This document shows, piece by piece, positions 28,659-37,852 of a stretch of 64,000 nt of DNA (within the stretch, counting starts at the first letter, position 1; each line of letters begins with the position of its first letter). The notes beneath the pieces are model-generated. The model was given only the letters and a program-made list of their open reading frames with translations. It ran no database searches and had not been told where the DNA came from. The DNA is taken from contig NZ_JAYKTS010000002.1 of NCBI RefSeq assembly GCF_037024155.1, positions 1 through 64,000 on the forward strand, in the 5' to 3' direction. Origin of the DNA: Bacillus sp. 2205SS5-2. GTDB lineage: Bacteria; Bacillota; Bacilli; Bacillales; Bacillaceae_K. Position numbers and translations under genes: made by a program.

Positions 28659-29768
28659 TTGACACAAGGACAGCCATCTTGTTTAAGGTTCTCATTAGAG
28701 GAATCCATTTGGTTTAAAAGAGGACAGGAAGTGGAGGAATTACGTTCCATATCCCTAGATCCTCATATTACGATTCAAGAACAAGAACAATATGTTTTAA
28801 TTCGCGGACATCTAGAGTTAACGGGTGAATATATTGGAGGAGAGTTAGAAGAAGAAAATGTTCAGGAAGATTGGTCAGAAGAAAAGAAATATGGCAAGCT
28901 CGTATCAAAGGTTGAACGTGATAGTGAAGGGGAATGTGCGTTTTCTCATAGCTTTCCAGTTGACATCACGATCCCAAAAAATCGTATTTCTAATCTAGAT
29001 TCCATTGATGTGTTTGTTGATTCGTTTGATTACATTGTACCGGAAAATGCTTGTCTAAAATTAACAGCTGACTTAACCATCATGGGTATTGAAAGTGAAT
29101 CACAAGAAGAAGCAATTGATATTTCAGGAGAAAGAGTGTTAGAACCACTTGCTCGTACAGCGGCGCTGGAGGAAGCCATAGAAATTCAAATAGAAGACAC
29201 ACCTCAGGCTGAATTGCCGTCGAATGAAGAGTATGAACCCTTCTATTTAGAAGCGAAAAAAGAAAGAGTTCAAGACGATGATGTCCCAGTTGAAGTTAAG
29301 AATCAGAAAAAAGATTCACCACCCGTTTTTCATTATGAAGAAGAACAAAGAAAGCAAGACTCACCATTTGAACATATGTTTAGCGTTCCTGATACGGATG
29401 AGTCGTCCAGTTCGAGCAGTTCCTCCTCATCAGATGCAAACTACCTAGAAGAGGAGTCGTCGTCTTCACAAATGGAGTTTGAGGAAAGTGAAGAAGAGAG
29501 CAGTGTTGTTCAGCCTGTGAAAAAAGCCAAAAATAAAAAAGATAAATATGAGTCGATTTCCTTAACTGATTTCTTTGCACGAAAAGATGAGGATATCCCT
29601 GCGAAGTTGAAAGTTTGTATTGTACAAGAAGGAGATACCATTGACGGTCTTGCTGAAAAATATGAAACAAGTGTTCAGAATCTCCTGAGAGTGAATCAAT
29701 TAGACGTTACAAAAGATGTATATGAGGGGCAAGTCTTATATATCCCATATACCCCTGCATATAAATAG
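28659..29768 (+). CDS. spoVID: Spore morphogenetic protein SpoVID
   Basis: SpoVID links coat layers to the spore surface during encasement. The 369-residue protein has an N-terminal SpoVID domain (CLRFSLEESIWFKRGQEVEEL, beta-rich, to about residue 140), a long acidic low-complexity middle with a run of ten serines near residues 249-258, and a C-terminal LysM domain (VQEGDTIDGLAEKYE ... YEGQVLYIP). It is shorter than the 575-residue B. subtilis protein through a shorter acidic middle. The start is TTG at 28659 with AAAGGAGG six bases upstream. It lies between hemL and ysxE as in B. subtilis. Confidence 0.93.
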   Translation: MTQGQPSCLRFSLEESIWFKRGQEVEELRSISLDPHITIQEQEQYVLIRGHLELTGEYIGGELEEENVQEDWSEEKKYGKLVSKVERDSEGECAFSHSFPVDITIPKNRISNLDSIDVFVDSFDYIVPENACLKLTADLTIMGIESESQEEAIDISGERVLEPLARTAALEEAIEIQIEDTPQAELPSNEEYEPFYLEAKKERVQDDDVPVEVKNQKKDSPPVFHYEEEQRKQDSPFEHMFSVPDTDESSSSSSSSSSDANYLEEESSSSQMEFEESEEESSVVQPVKKAKNKKDKYESISLTDFFARKDEDIPAKLKVCIVQEGDTIDGLAEKYETSVQNLLRVNQLDVTKDVYEGQVLYIPYTPAYK

Positions 29769-29780
29769 TGACTTTATTGT

Positions 29781-29810
29781 GAGCAGGGGAAACCTTGCTC
29801 TTCCTTTTTT
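29781..29810 (+). terminator. Terminator after spoVID
   Basis: GAGCAGGG pairs with CCTTGCTC (one G-T pair) over a GAAA-type loop, followed by a T-rich tract. Confidence 0.75.
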
Positions 29811-29851
29811 CATTCATCTCCATACAATAGTCCGTTTCTTTTAGCAAATTA

Positions 29852-30036
29852 AAAGGCTACTTCCGCGAAGATTGTGGAGGTTCGAAAAGGAATGAAATCT
29901 TTACTGGTATGACTTCGTGCTCTTTTCCTTACAATAAATTTTTTATTTCTCGACAAAAAGTAGGAAAACACATGAAAAAACCTTACTGCTTGTTTTTTCG
30001 TCATGTCAGGAGCAATAAAGTTTACGATAAGAGCTA
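29852..30036 (+). repeat. Diverged family A repeat
   Basis: The ends AAGGCTACTTCCGCGAAGATTG and AAAGTTTACGATAAGAGCT correspond to family A ends, but the interior has diverged strongly. It fills the spoVID-ysxE gap. Confidence 0.55.
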
Positions 30037-30056
30037 AATAAAAAGAAGGTGGAGTC

Positions 30057-31100
30057 ATGGAAACCAATCGCTTAAATAGACTTTCTCCGATTTTGCAGAA
30101 TTACGGAATCGAGCCACACTTCATAGAAGAGTTAGGCAAAGTCAGTAAAGTATATAGCAGTAAAGGAACATTCGCATTAAAAAAAATTCAACCTGAAAAA
30201 GGAATAGATTTTGTCAGTAGTGTTCAATACCTATATCAGCAAGGCTATAACCGGATCGTTCCTATTTATCCAACGATGGATGGACGCTACGCTGTTTGGC
30301 AAGAAGAAGGGTTATATTATTTAATGCCTTGGCTCATCAATGTGGAAAAAGAGGATCGTCATGAAAAACATCAAAAGCTATTTCGCGAGTTGGCTCGCTT
30401 ACACCATCTTTCTACAAGTGAGCGACCTATTAAAGTTGAGGAGCGACAAGAGCATTACGAAATGACGACAGAAAAGTGGGATAAACAAACAGAGTTTATA
30501 GATGAGTTTTTGGACCGGTGTGAAAAAAAAATATATATGTCTCCCTTTGAATTATTATTTTGTACGTATTATTATGAAATCTCCCAATCGATACGATTTT
30601 CTCGAAAAAAGTTAGATTCTTGGTACGAAGAAACCAAGGAAAAAGATAAAGTACGAACCGTAATGATACACGGGAAGCTGTCTTCTGAACATTTTTTATT
30701 TGATGAAAGAGGCTTAGGATTTTTTAGTAATTTTGAAGACACGAAAACGGCTTCTCCAATACATGATTTAATCCCATTTATTTCACGAACTCTACAAACC
30801 TACCCGAAGCCAAATGATGAGTGCTTTGAATGGTTATCAACTTATTTTCAGCATTTCCCATTTCGCGAAGAAGAAAATCTACTGTTTTTAAGTTATTTGG
30901 CGTATCCGTCGTTAGTAATAAAAGTAGTCGAAGAATATCACCATCGTGAAAAAAAGAATGAAGCGAAATTAATAAAAAAACTACAACGTCAGTATTGGGG
31001 ATTGAAAAATATAGAATATATCGTCATGAAAATGGAAGAATTAGAACAAAAGAAAAAAGCCGAAGCGGCTGAAGCTAATCAAGAAGGAGCTTCTTCCTAA
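30057..31100 (+). CDS. ysxE: Spore coat-associated protein YsxE (CotS family)
   Basis: This 347-residue protein belongs to the CotS/YsxE group of the aminoglycoside-phosphotransferase-like kinase fold. The N-terminal lobe (YSSKGTFALKKIQ) and the HGKLSSEHFLFDERG region correspond to the lysine and catalytic-loop positions of the fold, but the canonical HGDLxxxN loop reads HGKLSSEH, so kinase activity is doubtful. In B. subtilis the gene is cotranscribed with spoVID; here a terminator and a repeat come between them. The ATG at 30057 follows AAGGTGGAG. Confidence 0.88.
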   Translation: METNRLNRLSPILQNYGIEPHFIEELGKVSKVYSSKGTFALKKIQPEKGIDFVSSVQYLYQQGYNRIVPIYPTMDGRYAVWQEEGLYYLMPWLINVEKEDRHEKHQKLFRELARLHHLSTSERPIKVEERQEHYEMTTEKWDKQTEFIDEFLDRCEKKIYMSPFELLFCTYYYEISQSIRFSRKKLDSWYEETKEKDKVRTVMIHGKLSSEHFLFDERGLGFFSNFEDTKTASPIHDLIPFISRTLQTYPKPNDECFEWLSTYFQHFPFREEENLLFLSYLAYPSLVIKVVEEYHHREKKNEAKLIKKLQRQYWGLKNIEYIVMKMEELEQKKKAEAAEANQEGASS

Positions 31101-31117
31101 CAGGAAAGCTCCTTTTT
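31082..31117 (+). terminator. Terminator overlapping the ysxE 3' end
   Basis: AAGGAGCTT pairs with AAGCTCCTT around a 14-base loop and is followed by TTTTA. It also lies at the end of the convergent small gene. Confidence 0.7.
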
Positions 31118-31307
31118 ATATCCATTCCAAGCGGATAGCGAGGGCGAGAGCCACAAATAGGATCAGCAGCATTACATCAAACGTAGTTGGAAATAAAAAT
31201 GTCCGAATTAGTTGGAAGATGGTAAATGGAACAATCAATTGGGCACATACACCTCTACAAGTTCGAAGCCATGAAGGTAAAAGGTAGGGGTTGTATTTTC
31301 GTCGCAT
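31116..31307 (-). CDS. Small conserved-looking membrane protein of unknown function
   Basis: This 63-residue protein has a basic N terminus (MRRKYNPYLLPSWLR), then two hydrophobic segments (LIVPFTIFQLIRTFLF and FDVMLLILFVALALAI) and ends RLEWI. On the minus strand AAAGGAGG stands seven to eight bases before the ATG, an excellent ribosome-binding site, which with the hydrophobic pattern argues for a real gene rather than a chance frame. It is antiparallel between ysxE and the valS leader. I do not recognise the family. Confidence 0.7.
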   Translation of the reverse strand: MRRKYNPYLLPSWLRTCRGVCAQLIVPFTIFQLIRTFLFPTTFDVMLLILFVALALAIRLEWI

Positions 31308-31401
31308 TATTCGTTCCTCCTTTTTTTACAGCTTATGTGTAGGGAGAAAAAGCGTGATATCTTGAAAATAGGTATAAAAACAAATTTTTATGAGATAATG
31401 A

Positions 31402-31434
31402 TTGACGTTGACACCATTTTTTATATACTATAAA
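31402..31434 (+). promoter_or_regulatory. Promoter of the valS T-box transcript
   Basis: TTGACG and TTGACA occur back to back at 31402-31413; TACTAT at 31426-31431 lies 18 bases from the first. It is about 30 bases before stem I of the T-box. Confidence 0.55.
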
Positions 31435-31454
31435 TATACATACTTGAAAATGCC

Positions 31455-31693
31455 TTGAACGGGAAGAGTATATTGGTACTTACTTTTAGAGAGGGAAATG
31501 GCTTGCTGAAACATTTCCTAAGTTAACCCAATAGAATGTCGCCCGGAAGCAGCTTCTATGAAACACTAGGTATAGTAGAAGCCGGTGAATTGCCGTTATT
31601 TTAATGAAGATCTAAATAGAGGATTCTATTTAGAAAAAAGGTGGTACCGCGAATACACTCCCTCGTCCTTTTATTGACGATGGGAGTTTTTTG
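31455..31693 (+). ncRNA. T-box riboswitch (valine specifier GUC) controlling valS
   Basis: The leader shows the T-box sequence AGGTGGTACCGCG at 31639-31651 followed by a terminator (ACTCCCTCGTC with GACGATGGGAGT, then T6). Stem I has base pairs CGGG/CCCG near 31460 and 31543 and TATTGG/CCAATA (31471-31476 with 31528-31533), and between them the specifier loop GAATGTCG, which places GTC at 31538-31540. The AGAGAGGG and apical loop landmarks are present. Uncharged tRNA-Val should pair with the specifier and the T-box bulge and prevent termination. Confidence 0.93.
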
Positions 31694-31727
31694 TTTTCTA
31701 AGAATTCACATTTTAAGGAGGAAAAAA

Positions 31728-34373
31728 ATGGAGAACCAAGAACTAACTATGCCGACGAAATATGATCCTAATTCTATTGAAAAGGGACGCTATCAATGGT
31801 GGCTAGAAGGAAAATATTTTGAAGCGAAGGATGATGAAAGTAAAACGCCTTACACGATTGTTATTCCTCCTCCGAACGTAACAGGAAAGCTTCACTTAGG
31901 TCACGCTTGGGATACAACACTTCAAGATATTTTAACGAGAATGAAACGGATGCAGGGATTTGACGTCCTGTGGCTGCCAGGAATGGACCACGCAGGAATT
32001 GCCACCCAAGCGAAAGTAGATGAAAAGCTTCGTATGGAAGGTATTTCGCGTTATGATTTAGGGCGTGAAAAATTTGTAGCCGAAACGTGGAAATGGAAAG
32101 AGGATTATGCTGGGTTTATTCGAAACCAATGGTCAAAACTTGGGCTGGGACTAGATTACAGTCGTGAGCGTTTTACCTTAGATGAAGGACTATCAGATGC
32201 TGTTGGTGAAGTATTCGTTACACTTTATAAAAAAGGGTTAATCTATCGTGGCGATTACATTATTAACTGGGATCCTTCAACCAAGACGGCTTTATCGGAT
32301 ATTGAAGTTATTTATAAGGATGTTCAAGGCGCATTTTATCATATGAGATATCCACTGGCTGATGGGTCTGGTGCAATTGAGATTGCGACAACAAGACCAG
32401 AAACGATGCTTGGCGATACGGCTGTTGCTGTTCATCCTAATGATGAGCGATATAATCATTTGATTGGAAAAACGGTTATCTTACCGATCACAAACCGAGA
32501 AATTCCGATTGTGGCCGACGATTATGTGGATATGGAATTTGGTTCAGGAGCGGTTAAAATTACGCCTGCTCATGATCCAAATGACTTTGAAATCGGTAAC
32601 CGTCATAACCTAGAACGAATTCTTGTGATGAATGAAGATGGCTCAATGAATGAAAACGCAGGCAAATATAAAGGCATGGATCGCTTCGAATGCCGTAAGC
32701 AACTCGTTAAAGATTTACAGGATGCTGGAGTCTTATTTAATATCGAAGACCACCATCACTCTGTGGGGCATTCTGAACGAAGTGGAGCAGTTGTTGAGCC
32801 ATATTTATCGACTCAGTGGTTCGTAAAAATGCAGCCACTGGCTGAGCAAGCCATTGCTCTTCAGAAATCGGAAGAAAAAGTTCAATTTGTACCTGAGCGA
32901 TTCGAAAAAATTTATATGCATTGGATTGAAAACATTCGTGATTGGTGTATCTCTCGCCAACTATGGTGGGGACACCGCATTCCAGCATGGTATCATAAAG
33001 AAACAGGCGAAATTTATGTTGACCATGAGCCGCCAGCTGATATTGAAAATTGGGAGCAAGATACTGACGTATTGGATACTTGGTTCTCATCTGCATTATG
33101 GCCATTTTCAACAATGGGTTGGCCAGATGAAAGTGCAAAAGACTATCAGCGTTATTATCCAGGAAACGTACTGGTTACCGGTTACGATATTATTACGTTC
33201 TGGGTATCACGGATGATTTTCCAAGGACTAGAGTTTACGGAAAAACGCCCATTCGAAGACTTACTTATTCATGGACTAGTACGTGATGAGCAAGGGCGAA
33301 AAATGAGTAAATCGCTTGGCAACGGCGTGGATCCAATGGATGTAATTGATAAGTACGGAGCAGATGCTTTGCGTTATTTCTTATCAACTGGATCATCCCC
33401 AGGTCAAGACCTGCGCTTTAGTATCGAAAAGGTAGAATCTGTTTGGAATTTTGCAAATAAGATTTGGAATGCTTCCCGTTTTGCTTTAATGAATATGAAC
33501 GGTATGAAATATGAAGAAATCGACTTAACAGGTGAAAAATCCGTTGCTGATAAATGGATCTTAACCCGTTTAAATGAAACCATTGAGAGTGTAACAAATC
33601 TTTCCGATAAGTACGAATTTGGTGAAGTAGGTCGCGTGCTTTATAACTTTATTTGGGATGATTTCTGTGATTGGTATATCGAAATGGCGAAGCTTCCTTT
33701 ATACGGGGAAGTTGAAGCAGCGAAGAAGACAACTCGTAGTATCCTCGCCTATGTGCTAGATCAAACGATGCGTCTACTTCATCCATTAATGCCATTTATC
33801 ACTGAAGAAATCTGGCAAAACCTCCCTCATAATGGTGAGTCCATAACCATTGCTGCATGGCCAACCGTACAGTCGGAGCTTTCTGATGAAGCAGCAGCTG
33901 GAGAGATGAAACTTCTTGTTGAAATTATTCGTTCAGTACGAAATATTCGTGCAGAGGTAAATACACCACTGAGCAAGAAAGTAAGCTTGCTCATCAAAGC
34001 AAAAGATGAAAAGATTTTAGCGATTCTTGAGAAAAATGCAGGGTATATCGACCGTTTCTGTAATCCGGAAACTTTAGAATTATCTACGACATTAACGGCA
34101 CCAGAAAAGAGTATGTCAGCGGTAGTGACTGGTGCAGAATTGTATTTACCATTAGCCGGTTTAATCAACATCGACGAAGAAATTGCTCGTTTAGAAAAAG
34201 AACGAGAAAAATGGAATAAAGAAGTCATGCGTGTTCAAGGAAAATTGAATAATGAACGATTTATCAGCAAAGCCCCGCAAAGCGTTGTAGATGAAGAGCG
34301 TGAGAAAGAAAGAAATTATTTAGAAAAACGTCAAACAGTTGAAACGCGTATTGCGGAATTAAAAAGCGAGTAA
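31728..34373 (+). CDS. valS: Valyl-tRNA synthetase
   Basis: ValS charges tRNA-Val with valine and edits mischarged threonine. The 881-residue class I enzyme has the HIGH-like motif [14 protein letters not shown], the CP1 editing domain ([17 protein letters not shown]), the KMSKS motif, the anticodon-binding domain and a C-terminal coiled-coil arm (about 815-881). The ATG at 31728 follows AAGGAGG; the upstream frame through the T-box terminator is not coding. Expression is governed by the T-box leader. A hairpin follows the stop. Confidence 0.97.
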   Translation: MENQELTMPTKYDPNSIEKGRYQWWLEGKYFEAKDDESKTPYTIVIPPPNVTGKLHLGHAWDTTLQDILTRMKRMQGFDVLWLPGMDHAGIATQAKVDEKLRMEGISRYDLGREKFVAETWKWKEDYAGFIRNQWSKLGLGLDYSRERFTLDEGLSDAVGEVFVTLYKKGLIYRGDYIINWDPSTKTALSDIEVIYKDVQGAFYHMRYPLADGSGAIEIATTRPETMLGDTAVAVHPNDERYNHLIGKTVILPITNREIPIVADDYVDMEFGSGAVKITPAHDPNDFEIGNRHNLERILVMNEDGSMNENAGKYKGMDRFECRKQLVKDLQDAGVLFNIEDHHHSVGHSERSGAVVEPYLSTQWFVKMQPLAEQAIALQKSEEKVQFVPERFEKIYMHWIENIRDWCISRQLWWGHRIPAWYHKETGEIYVDHEPPADIENWEQDTDVLDTWFSSALWPFSTMGWPDESAKDYQRYYPGNVLVTGYDIITFWVSRMIFQGLEFTEKRPFEDLLIHGLVRDEQGRKMSKSLGNGVDPMDVIDKYGADALRYFLSTGSSPGQDLRFSIEKVESVWNFANKIWNASRFALMNMNGMKYEEIDLTGEKSVADKWILTRLNETIESVTNLSDKYEFGEVGRVLYNFIWDDFCDWYIEMAKLPLYGEVEAAKKTTRSILAYVLDQTMRLLHPLMPFITEEIWQNLPHNGESITIAAWPTVQSELSDEAAAGEMKLLVEIIRSVRNIRAEVNTPLSKKVSLLIKAKDEKILAILEKNAGYIDRFCNPETLELSTTLTAPEKSMSAVVTGAELYLPLAGLINIDEEIARLEKEREKWNKEVMRVQGKLNNERFISKAPQSVVDEEREKERNYLEKRQTVETRIAELKSE

Positions 34374-34377
34374 TGTT

Positions 34378-34413
34378 AAAGGAGGAACCTTGCCTCTTCA
34401 AGGTTCCTCCTTT
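34378..34413 (+). terminator. Hairpin between valS and folC
   Basis: AAAGGAGGAACCTTG pairs with CAAGGTTCCTCCTTT around a short loop. The downstream T-tract is short, so readthrough into folC is likely. Confidence 0.65.
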
Positions 34414-34441
34414 CCTATATAAATCTAAAGGGGAAAACAGT

Positions 34442-35746
34442 ATGAATACATATGAAGAAGCTCTTAAATGGATTCATTCTCGGCTACGATTTGGAATGAA
34501 GCCAGGTTTGCAACGAATGAATGCTCTGTTAAAAAAACTTCATCATCCTGAAGAAAAAGTAAAAGCGGTTCATATCGGTGGAACAAATGGAAAAGGATCG
34601 ACGTTAACCTATATGCGAGCTATCCTTCACGAAGCTGGGTATGACGTCGGTTCGTTTACCTCACCCTATATAGAAACATTTAACGAACGCATTAGCGTAA
34701 ACGGTCAGCCTATCGGGGATTTAGAAATTCTGAATCTGGTGAAGATGATAAAACCAATTGTCGAAGAAGTGGAAAAAGAAGGCGAGTGGATTCCGACAGA
34801 ATTTGAAATTATTACAGCCATGTGCTTTTACTATTTTGCGAATGTGCAGAAGGTAGATATCTTGTTGTTAGAAGTGGGGCTAGGGGGACGGTTGGACTCA
34901 ACCAATGTGGTTGTTCCGGAGCTCTCAATTATCACATCTATTGGTTTGGACCATACGCAAATATTGGGAAATAGCCTAAAAGAAATAGCCGAAGAAAAAG
35001 CTGGGATAATAAAACCTGGAGTGCCAATTATCACATGCGTCAAGCAACAGTCCGCTCTAGAAGTAATTCGAGAACGAAGTCTTGAAAGAAAGGCATCTCT
35101 CTTTTCATTGAAGGAAGATTTTTTCATAAAAGACTACTATCCAAACGATTCGGGAGAAACCTTTTCTTATCAATCTTCAAGTTTATCGATAGAGAATCTT
35201 TCTATTTCAATGCACGGAGAACATCAAGTCGAAAATGCCTCGTTGGCAATAAAAAGCATAGAGTGGCTTGTAAATTATTCAGGCTTCCAAATAAGCGAAA
35301 ATCAAATTCGTGCAGGGCTAGCGGCGGCTTATTGGCCAGTTCGCATGGAGATTTTATCTTATTCTCCAATGGTATTAGTGGATGGAGCCCATAATCCGGA
35401 AGGAATATCTGCATTAAGAGAGACACTATTGAGAAAATTTTCTCAGAAGCACATTTCCGTTTTATTTGCGGCTTTAGCAGATAAAGAGGTCTCCCCCATG
35501 ATCGAGGATTTAAAAAAGGTGACAGATAGAATTGTGTTAACTACATTTGACTTCCCGCGGGCCCCGTCTCTCGAACAATTGTCACAAATTGCTGAGGAAC
35601 AACATACAGGCTATTCTTTATATTGGAAAGAGTATCTGGAGGGAAAAATAAGTGAAATGGGAGAAGATGATTTATTGGTCATTACGGGTTCCTTGTATTT
35701 TCTCTCAGAAGTCAAACCACTCGTAGTGGAATTATTAGAAAAATAA
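34442..35746 (+). CDS. folC: Folylpolyglutamate synthase / dihydrofolate synthase
   Basis: FolC adds glutamate to folates (and may make dihydrofolate). The 434-residue Mur-ligase-fold protein has the ATP loop GGTNGKGST, the omega-loop region FTSPYIETFNERI, the catalytic LEVGLGGRLDSTNVV and the C-terminal domain with DGAHNPEG. The ATG at 34442 follows AAAGGGG; the upstream in-frame codons run through the hairpin. Position after valS is conserved with B. subtilis, where comC comes next; here the pilus region is inserted. Confidence 0.96.
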   Translation: MNTYEEALKWIHSRLRFGMKPGLQRMNALLKKLHHPEEKVKAVHIGGTNGKGSTLTYMRAILHEAGYDVGSFTSPYIETFNERISVNGQPIGDLEILNLVKMIKPIVEEVEKEGEWIPTEFEIITAMCFYYFANVQKVDILLLEVGLGGRLDSTNVVVPELSIITSIGLDHTQILGNSLKEIAEEKAGIIKPGVPIITCVKQQSALEVIRERSLERKASLFSLKEDFFIKDYYPNDSGETFSYQSSSLSIENLSISMHGEHQVENASLAIKSIEWLVNYSGFQISENQIRAGLAAAYWPVRMEILSYSPMVLVDGAHNPEGISALRETLLRKFSQKHISVLFAALADKEVSPMIEDLKKVTDRIVLTTFDFPRAPSLEQLSQIAEEQHTGYSLYWKEYLEGKISEMGEDDLLVITGSLYFLSEVKPLVVELLEK

Positions 35747-35827
35747 AATAATTCGTGTGACAATTTTCTGCGGATTTGATAGAATATTGGTAGGATATAC
35801 CTAGAAAACGCAGAAGGAGGCGGGAAA

Positions 35828-37531
35828 TTGGCAACATCATCAAAAGCAAAAAACATCATTTGGTCAGTTTGGTTGGCAATTGTTCCAATAGGTGTTTGGA
35901 TAACCTACCTTACCTTTCCTCCTGAGGTAGATAGCATGCTCCAAGTCACTTTTTTTCTAGTTTTAGCAACTATGGTTGCCCTCTTACCTATCGTCATAAA
36001 TGGTACACCAGTTTTCATGATACAAACGATAGCTTTTGCAGCGTTTTTAAAATATGGATTATTTTTTGAAGTAGTATTAATTCAATTTTCGATTATCCCA
36101 TTAATGATTCGTTTGAAAATAAGTAAAACTGATTTTTATCGCTTTCCATTAAATTCTGCCATGTTTTTTATCATTTCTATTGCATCAGGTTTAGTCTATT
36201 TGGGTCTTGGAGGTAAAACAGGATCTGTTGATTTTGCGGACATGTTCCTACCTTCCATTGCCTACGTAATCGTTGGAATCGTCGGTAATCAGCTATTGTT
36301 ATTTTATTTTCATAATCTAATTGGAAAGAAACGCCCCTTCATTAGTGAAGATATGATCTGGGATGGTATTTCGACGTTAACGATGTTTCCGGTGGGGTTA
36401 ATTTTATATTTCCTCAACCAAGAGTTAGGGATGATTTCCTTCTTTTTAATCGGTATTCCCGTATTAAGTGTTAGCTATTTATTGAATATGTACAAATCAT
36501 CAGAAGACGTAAATGAAAGCTTACAAAAAGCGGCGGAGATTGGTCACGAACTAACAGAAAGATTAGAAATAAATGAAGTGCTCGATGTGTTTCTACATAG
36601 CATTACTCAAACTCTTCCGGTGGACTATGCTTATATTTTAAATGTAAAAACGGATCGCCTAGAACTTTTAAAGAGAGTCGAAAAAGGTCAAGAAATGCCG
36701 AATAACCTGCCTGCCCACCGCCTCAATGAAGGAATAAGTGGGCAAGTTTGGGCAAGTGGCAGAGCAGTATTATACAACCGTAAGAAAGAATGGGCTCCAA
36801 TTGCTGAGGGGTATATGCCTAGTAATGTTGAGAGTGTAATAAGCGTACCCATCGTCCGTAACCAAAAAGTGGAGGGTGTCCTTTTACTAGCTTCTGAAAA
36901 ACCGAAAACCTATCAAAAATTCCAGCTTATGATTGTCGATATTTTATGCTCTTATTTTGGTGTTGCGATTCAAAACGCTCGATATTACGAGGAGACCAAA
37001 CGTCAAAGTGAGCATTGTGCGTTAACGAGTCTCTATAATTATCGCTATTTCGATGAATTACTGAACAAAGAATTTCAGGCGTTATATGAAGGGAAGAGAC
37101 AGGAGCTATCCTTGATCATTTTAGATTTAGACCATTTTAAAAATATCAACGATACGTACGGACATGAGAGTGGAAACGATGTTCTTCGGGAACTGGCCCT
37201 CCGACTTACGATGATTGTCGGTCATCATGGGACGGTTGCTCGTTACGGTGGAGAGGAATTTGTCGTTCTTTTTCCTGATATGACGAAAGTGGAAACCTTA
37301 AAGCAAGCGGAAAAAATTCGTCAAGGCATTGAAAGCCGCCCGTTCACGGTTCAAAACAGTCTTAGTCAGCAGAGTCGGCGTGAAAAAGTCCGAATTACAG
37401 CGAGTATTGGTGTAGCGTCTGCTCCAGTAGATTGTGAGGACGGAATAACTCTTATTCGTAATGCAGACCGCGCACTCTATATTGGGGCGAAGCGAGCTGG
37501 GCGAAATCGGGTCGCGGAATATGCCAAATAA
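35828..37531 (+). CDS. Membrane diguanylate cyclase (transmembrane-GAF-GGDEF)
   Basis: This 567-residue protein has about six to seven N-terminal transmembrane helices (to about residue 210), a GAF sensor domain (about 240-390, with SGQVWASGRAV and VESVISVPIV) and a C-terminal GGDEF domain with the active-site signature GGEEF and LDHFKNINDTYGH. It should make cyclic di-GMP. The inhibitory I-site RxxD, five residues before the signature, reads GHHG, so product inhibition is probably absent. The start is TTG at 35828 with AAGGAGG upstream. It stands at the left border of the pilus region, whose PilB has a c-di-GMP-binding-type domain. Confidence 0.9.
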   Translation: MATSSKAKNIIWSVWLAIVPIGVWITYLTFPPEVDSMLQVTFFLVLATMVALLPIVINGTPVFMIQTIAFAAFLKYGLFFEVVLIQFSIIPLMIRLKISKTDFYRFPLNSAMFFIISIASGLVYLGLGGKTGSVDFADMFLPSIAYVIVGIVGNQLLLFYFHNLIGKKRPFISEDMIWDGISTLTMFPVGLILYFLNQELGMISFFLIGIPVLSVSYLLNMYKSSEDVNESLQKAAEIGHELTERLEINEVLDVFLHSITQTLPVDYAYILNVKTDRLELLKRVEKGQEMPNNLPAHRLNEGISGQVWASGRAVLYNRKKEWAPIAEGYMPSNVESVISVPIVRNQKVEGVLLLASEKPKTYQKFQLMIVDILCSYFGVAIQNARYYEETKRQSEHCALTSLYNYRYFDELLNKEFQALYEGKRQELSLIILDLDHFKNINDTYGHESGNDVLRELALRLTMIVGHHGTVARYGGEEFVVLFPDMTKVETLKQAEKIRQGIESRPFTVQNSLSQQSRREKVRITASIGVASAPVDCEDGITLIRNADRALYIGAKRAGRNRVAEYAK

Positions 37532-37563
37532 TGAAGCTCTATGCAATTAAATAGAGCTTTTTA
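37532..37563 (+). terminator. Terminator after the diguanylate cyclase
   Basis: AAGCTCTAT pairs with ATAGAGCTT around a nine-base loop, followed by TTTT. Confidence 0.75.
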
Positions 37564-37657
37564 TCTTTCTTCTACTATTTTTCTGCATTTATTACTATAA
37601 TCGACAGAACTAGATTGGTATAATAGTAGTAAGTATATAGACACTGTTATTATTAGT

Positions 37658-37824
37658 AGGCTCTTTTCGCATACTTTGTGGCTCTAGCATATAAAAACGG
37701 ATGGAAACACACTTTTCTTTCCTTATTTCGAGTTGAAAATAATGCGAGAGAATGCCCGAAATCATTCTTCATCACAAAATAGGGACTAATTCGAAAAGCC
37801 ACAATCTTTGTGAAAACAGCCTAT
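37658..37824 (-). repeat. Family A interspersed repeat (copy before the VWA gene)
   Basis: About 167 bases with ends AGGCTCTTTTCGCATACTTTG and CTTTGTGAAAACAGCCT; the interior keeps GAATGCCCGAAATCATT and is diverged elsewhere. It ends 28 bases before the VWA gene start, so it may carry or displace part of that gene's leader. Confidence 0.75.
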
Positions 37825-37852
37825 TAGAAACATTACTAGGGAGGTGGTCATT

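Noticed and set aside
28258-28750. Two minus-strand reading frames of 82-89 codons upstream of spoVID
   Set aside because: They run across family B hairpin repeats and the spoVID start, have no ribosome-binding site and arise from repeat sequence.
31641-31727. N-terminal extension of ValS starting inside the T-box
   Set aside because: The frame crosses the antiterminator and terminator hairpins, while an AAGGAGG-spaced ATG at 31728 gives the normal family N terminus.
32737-33138. Long minus-strand frame of 133 codons inside valS
   Set aside because: It lies wholly within a clearly conserved gene, lacks a ribosome-binding site and resembles no protein I know.
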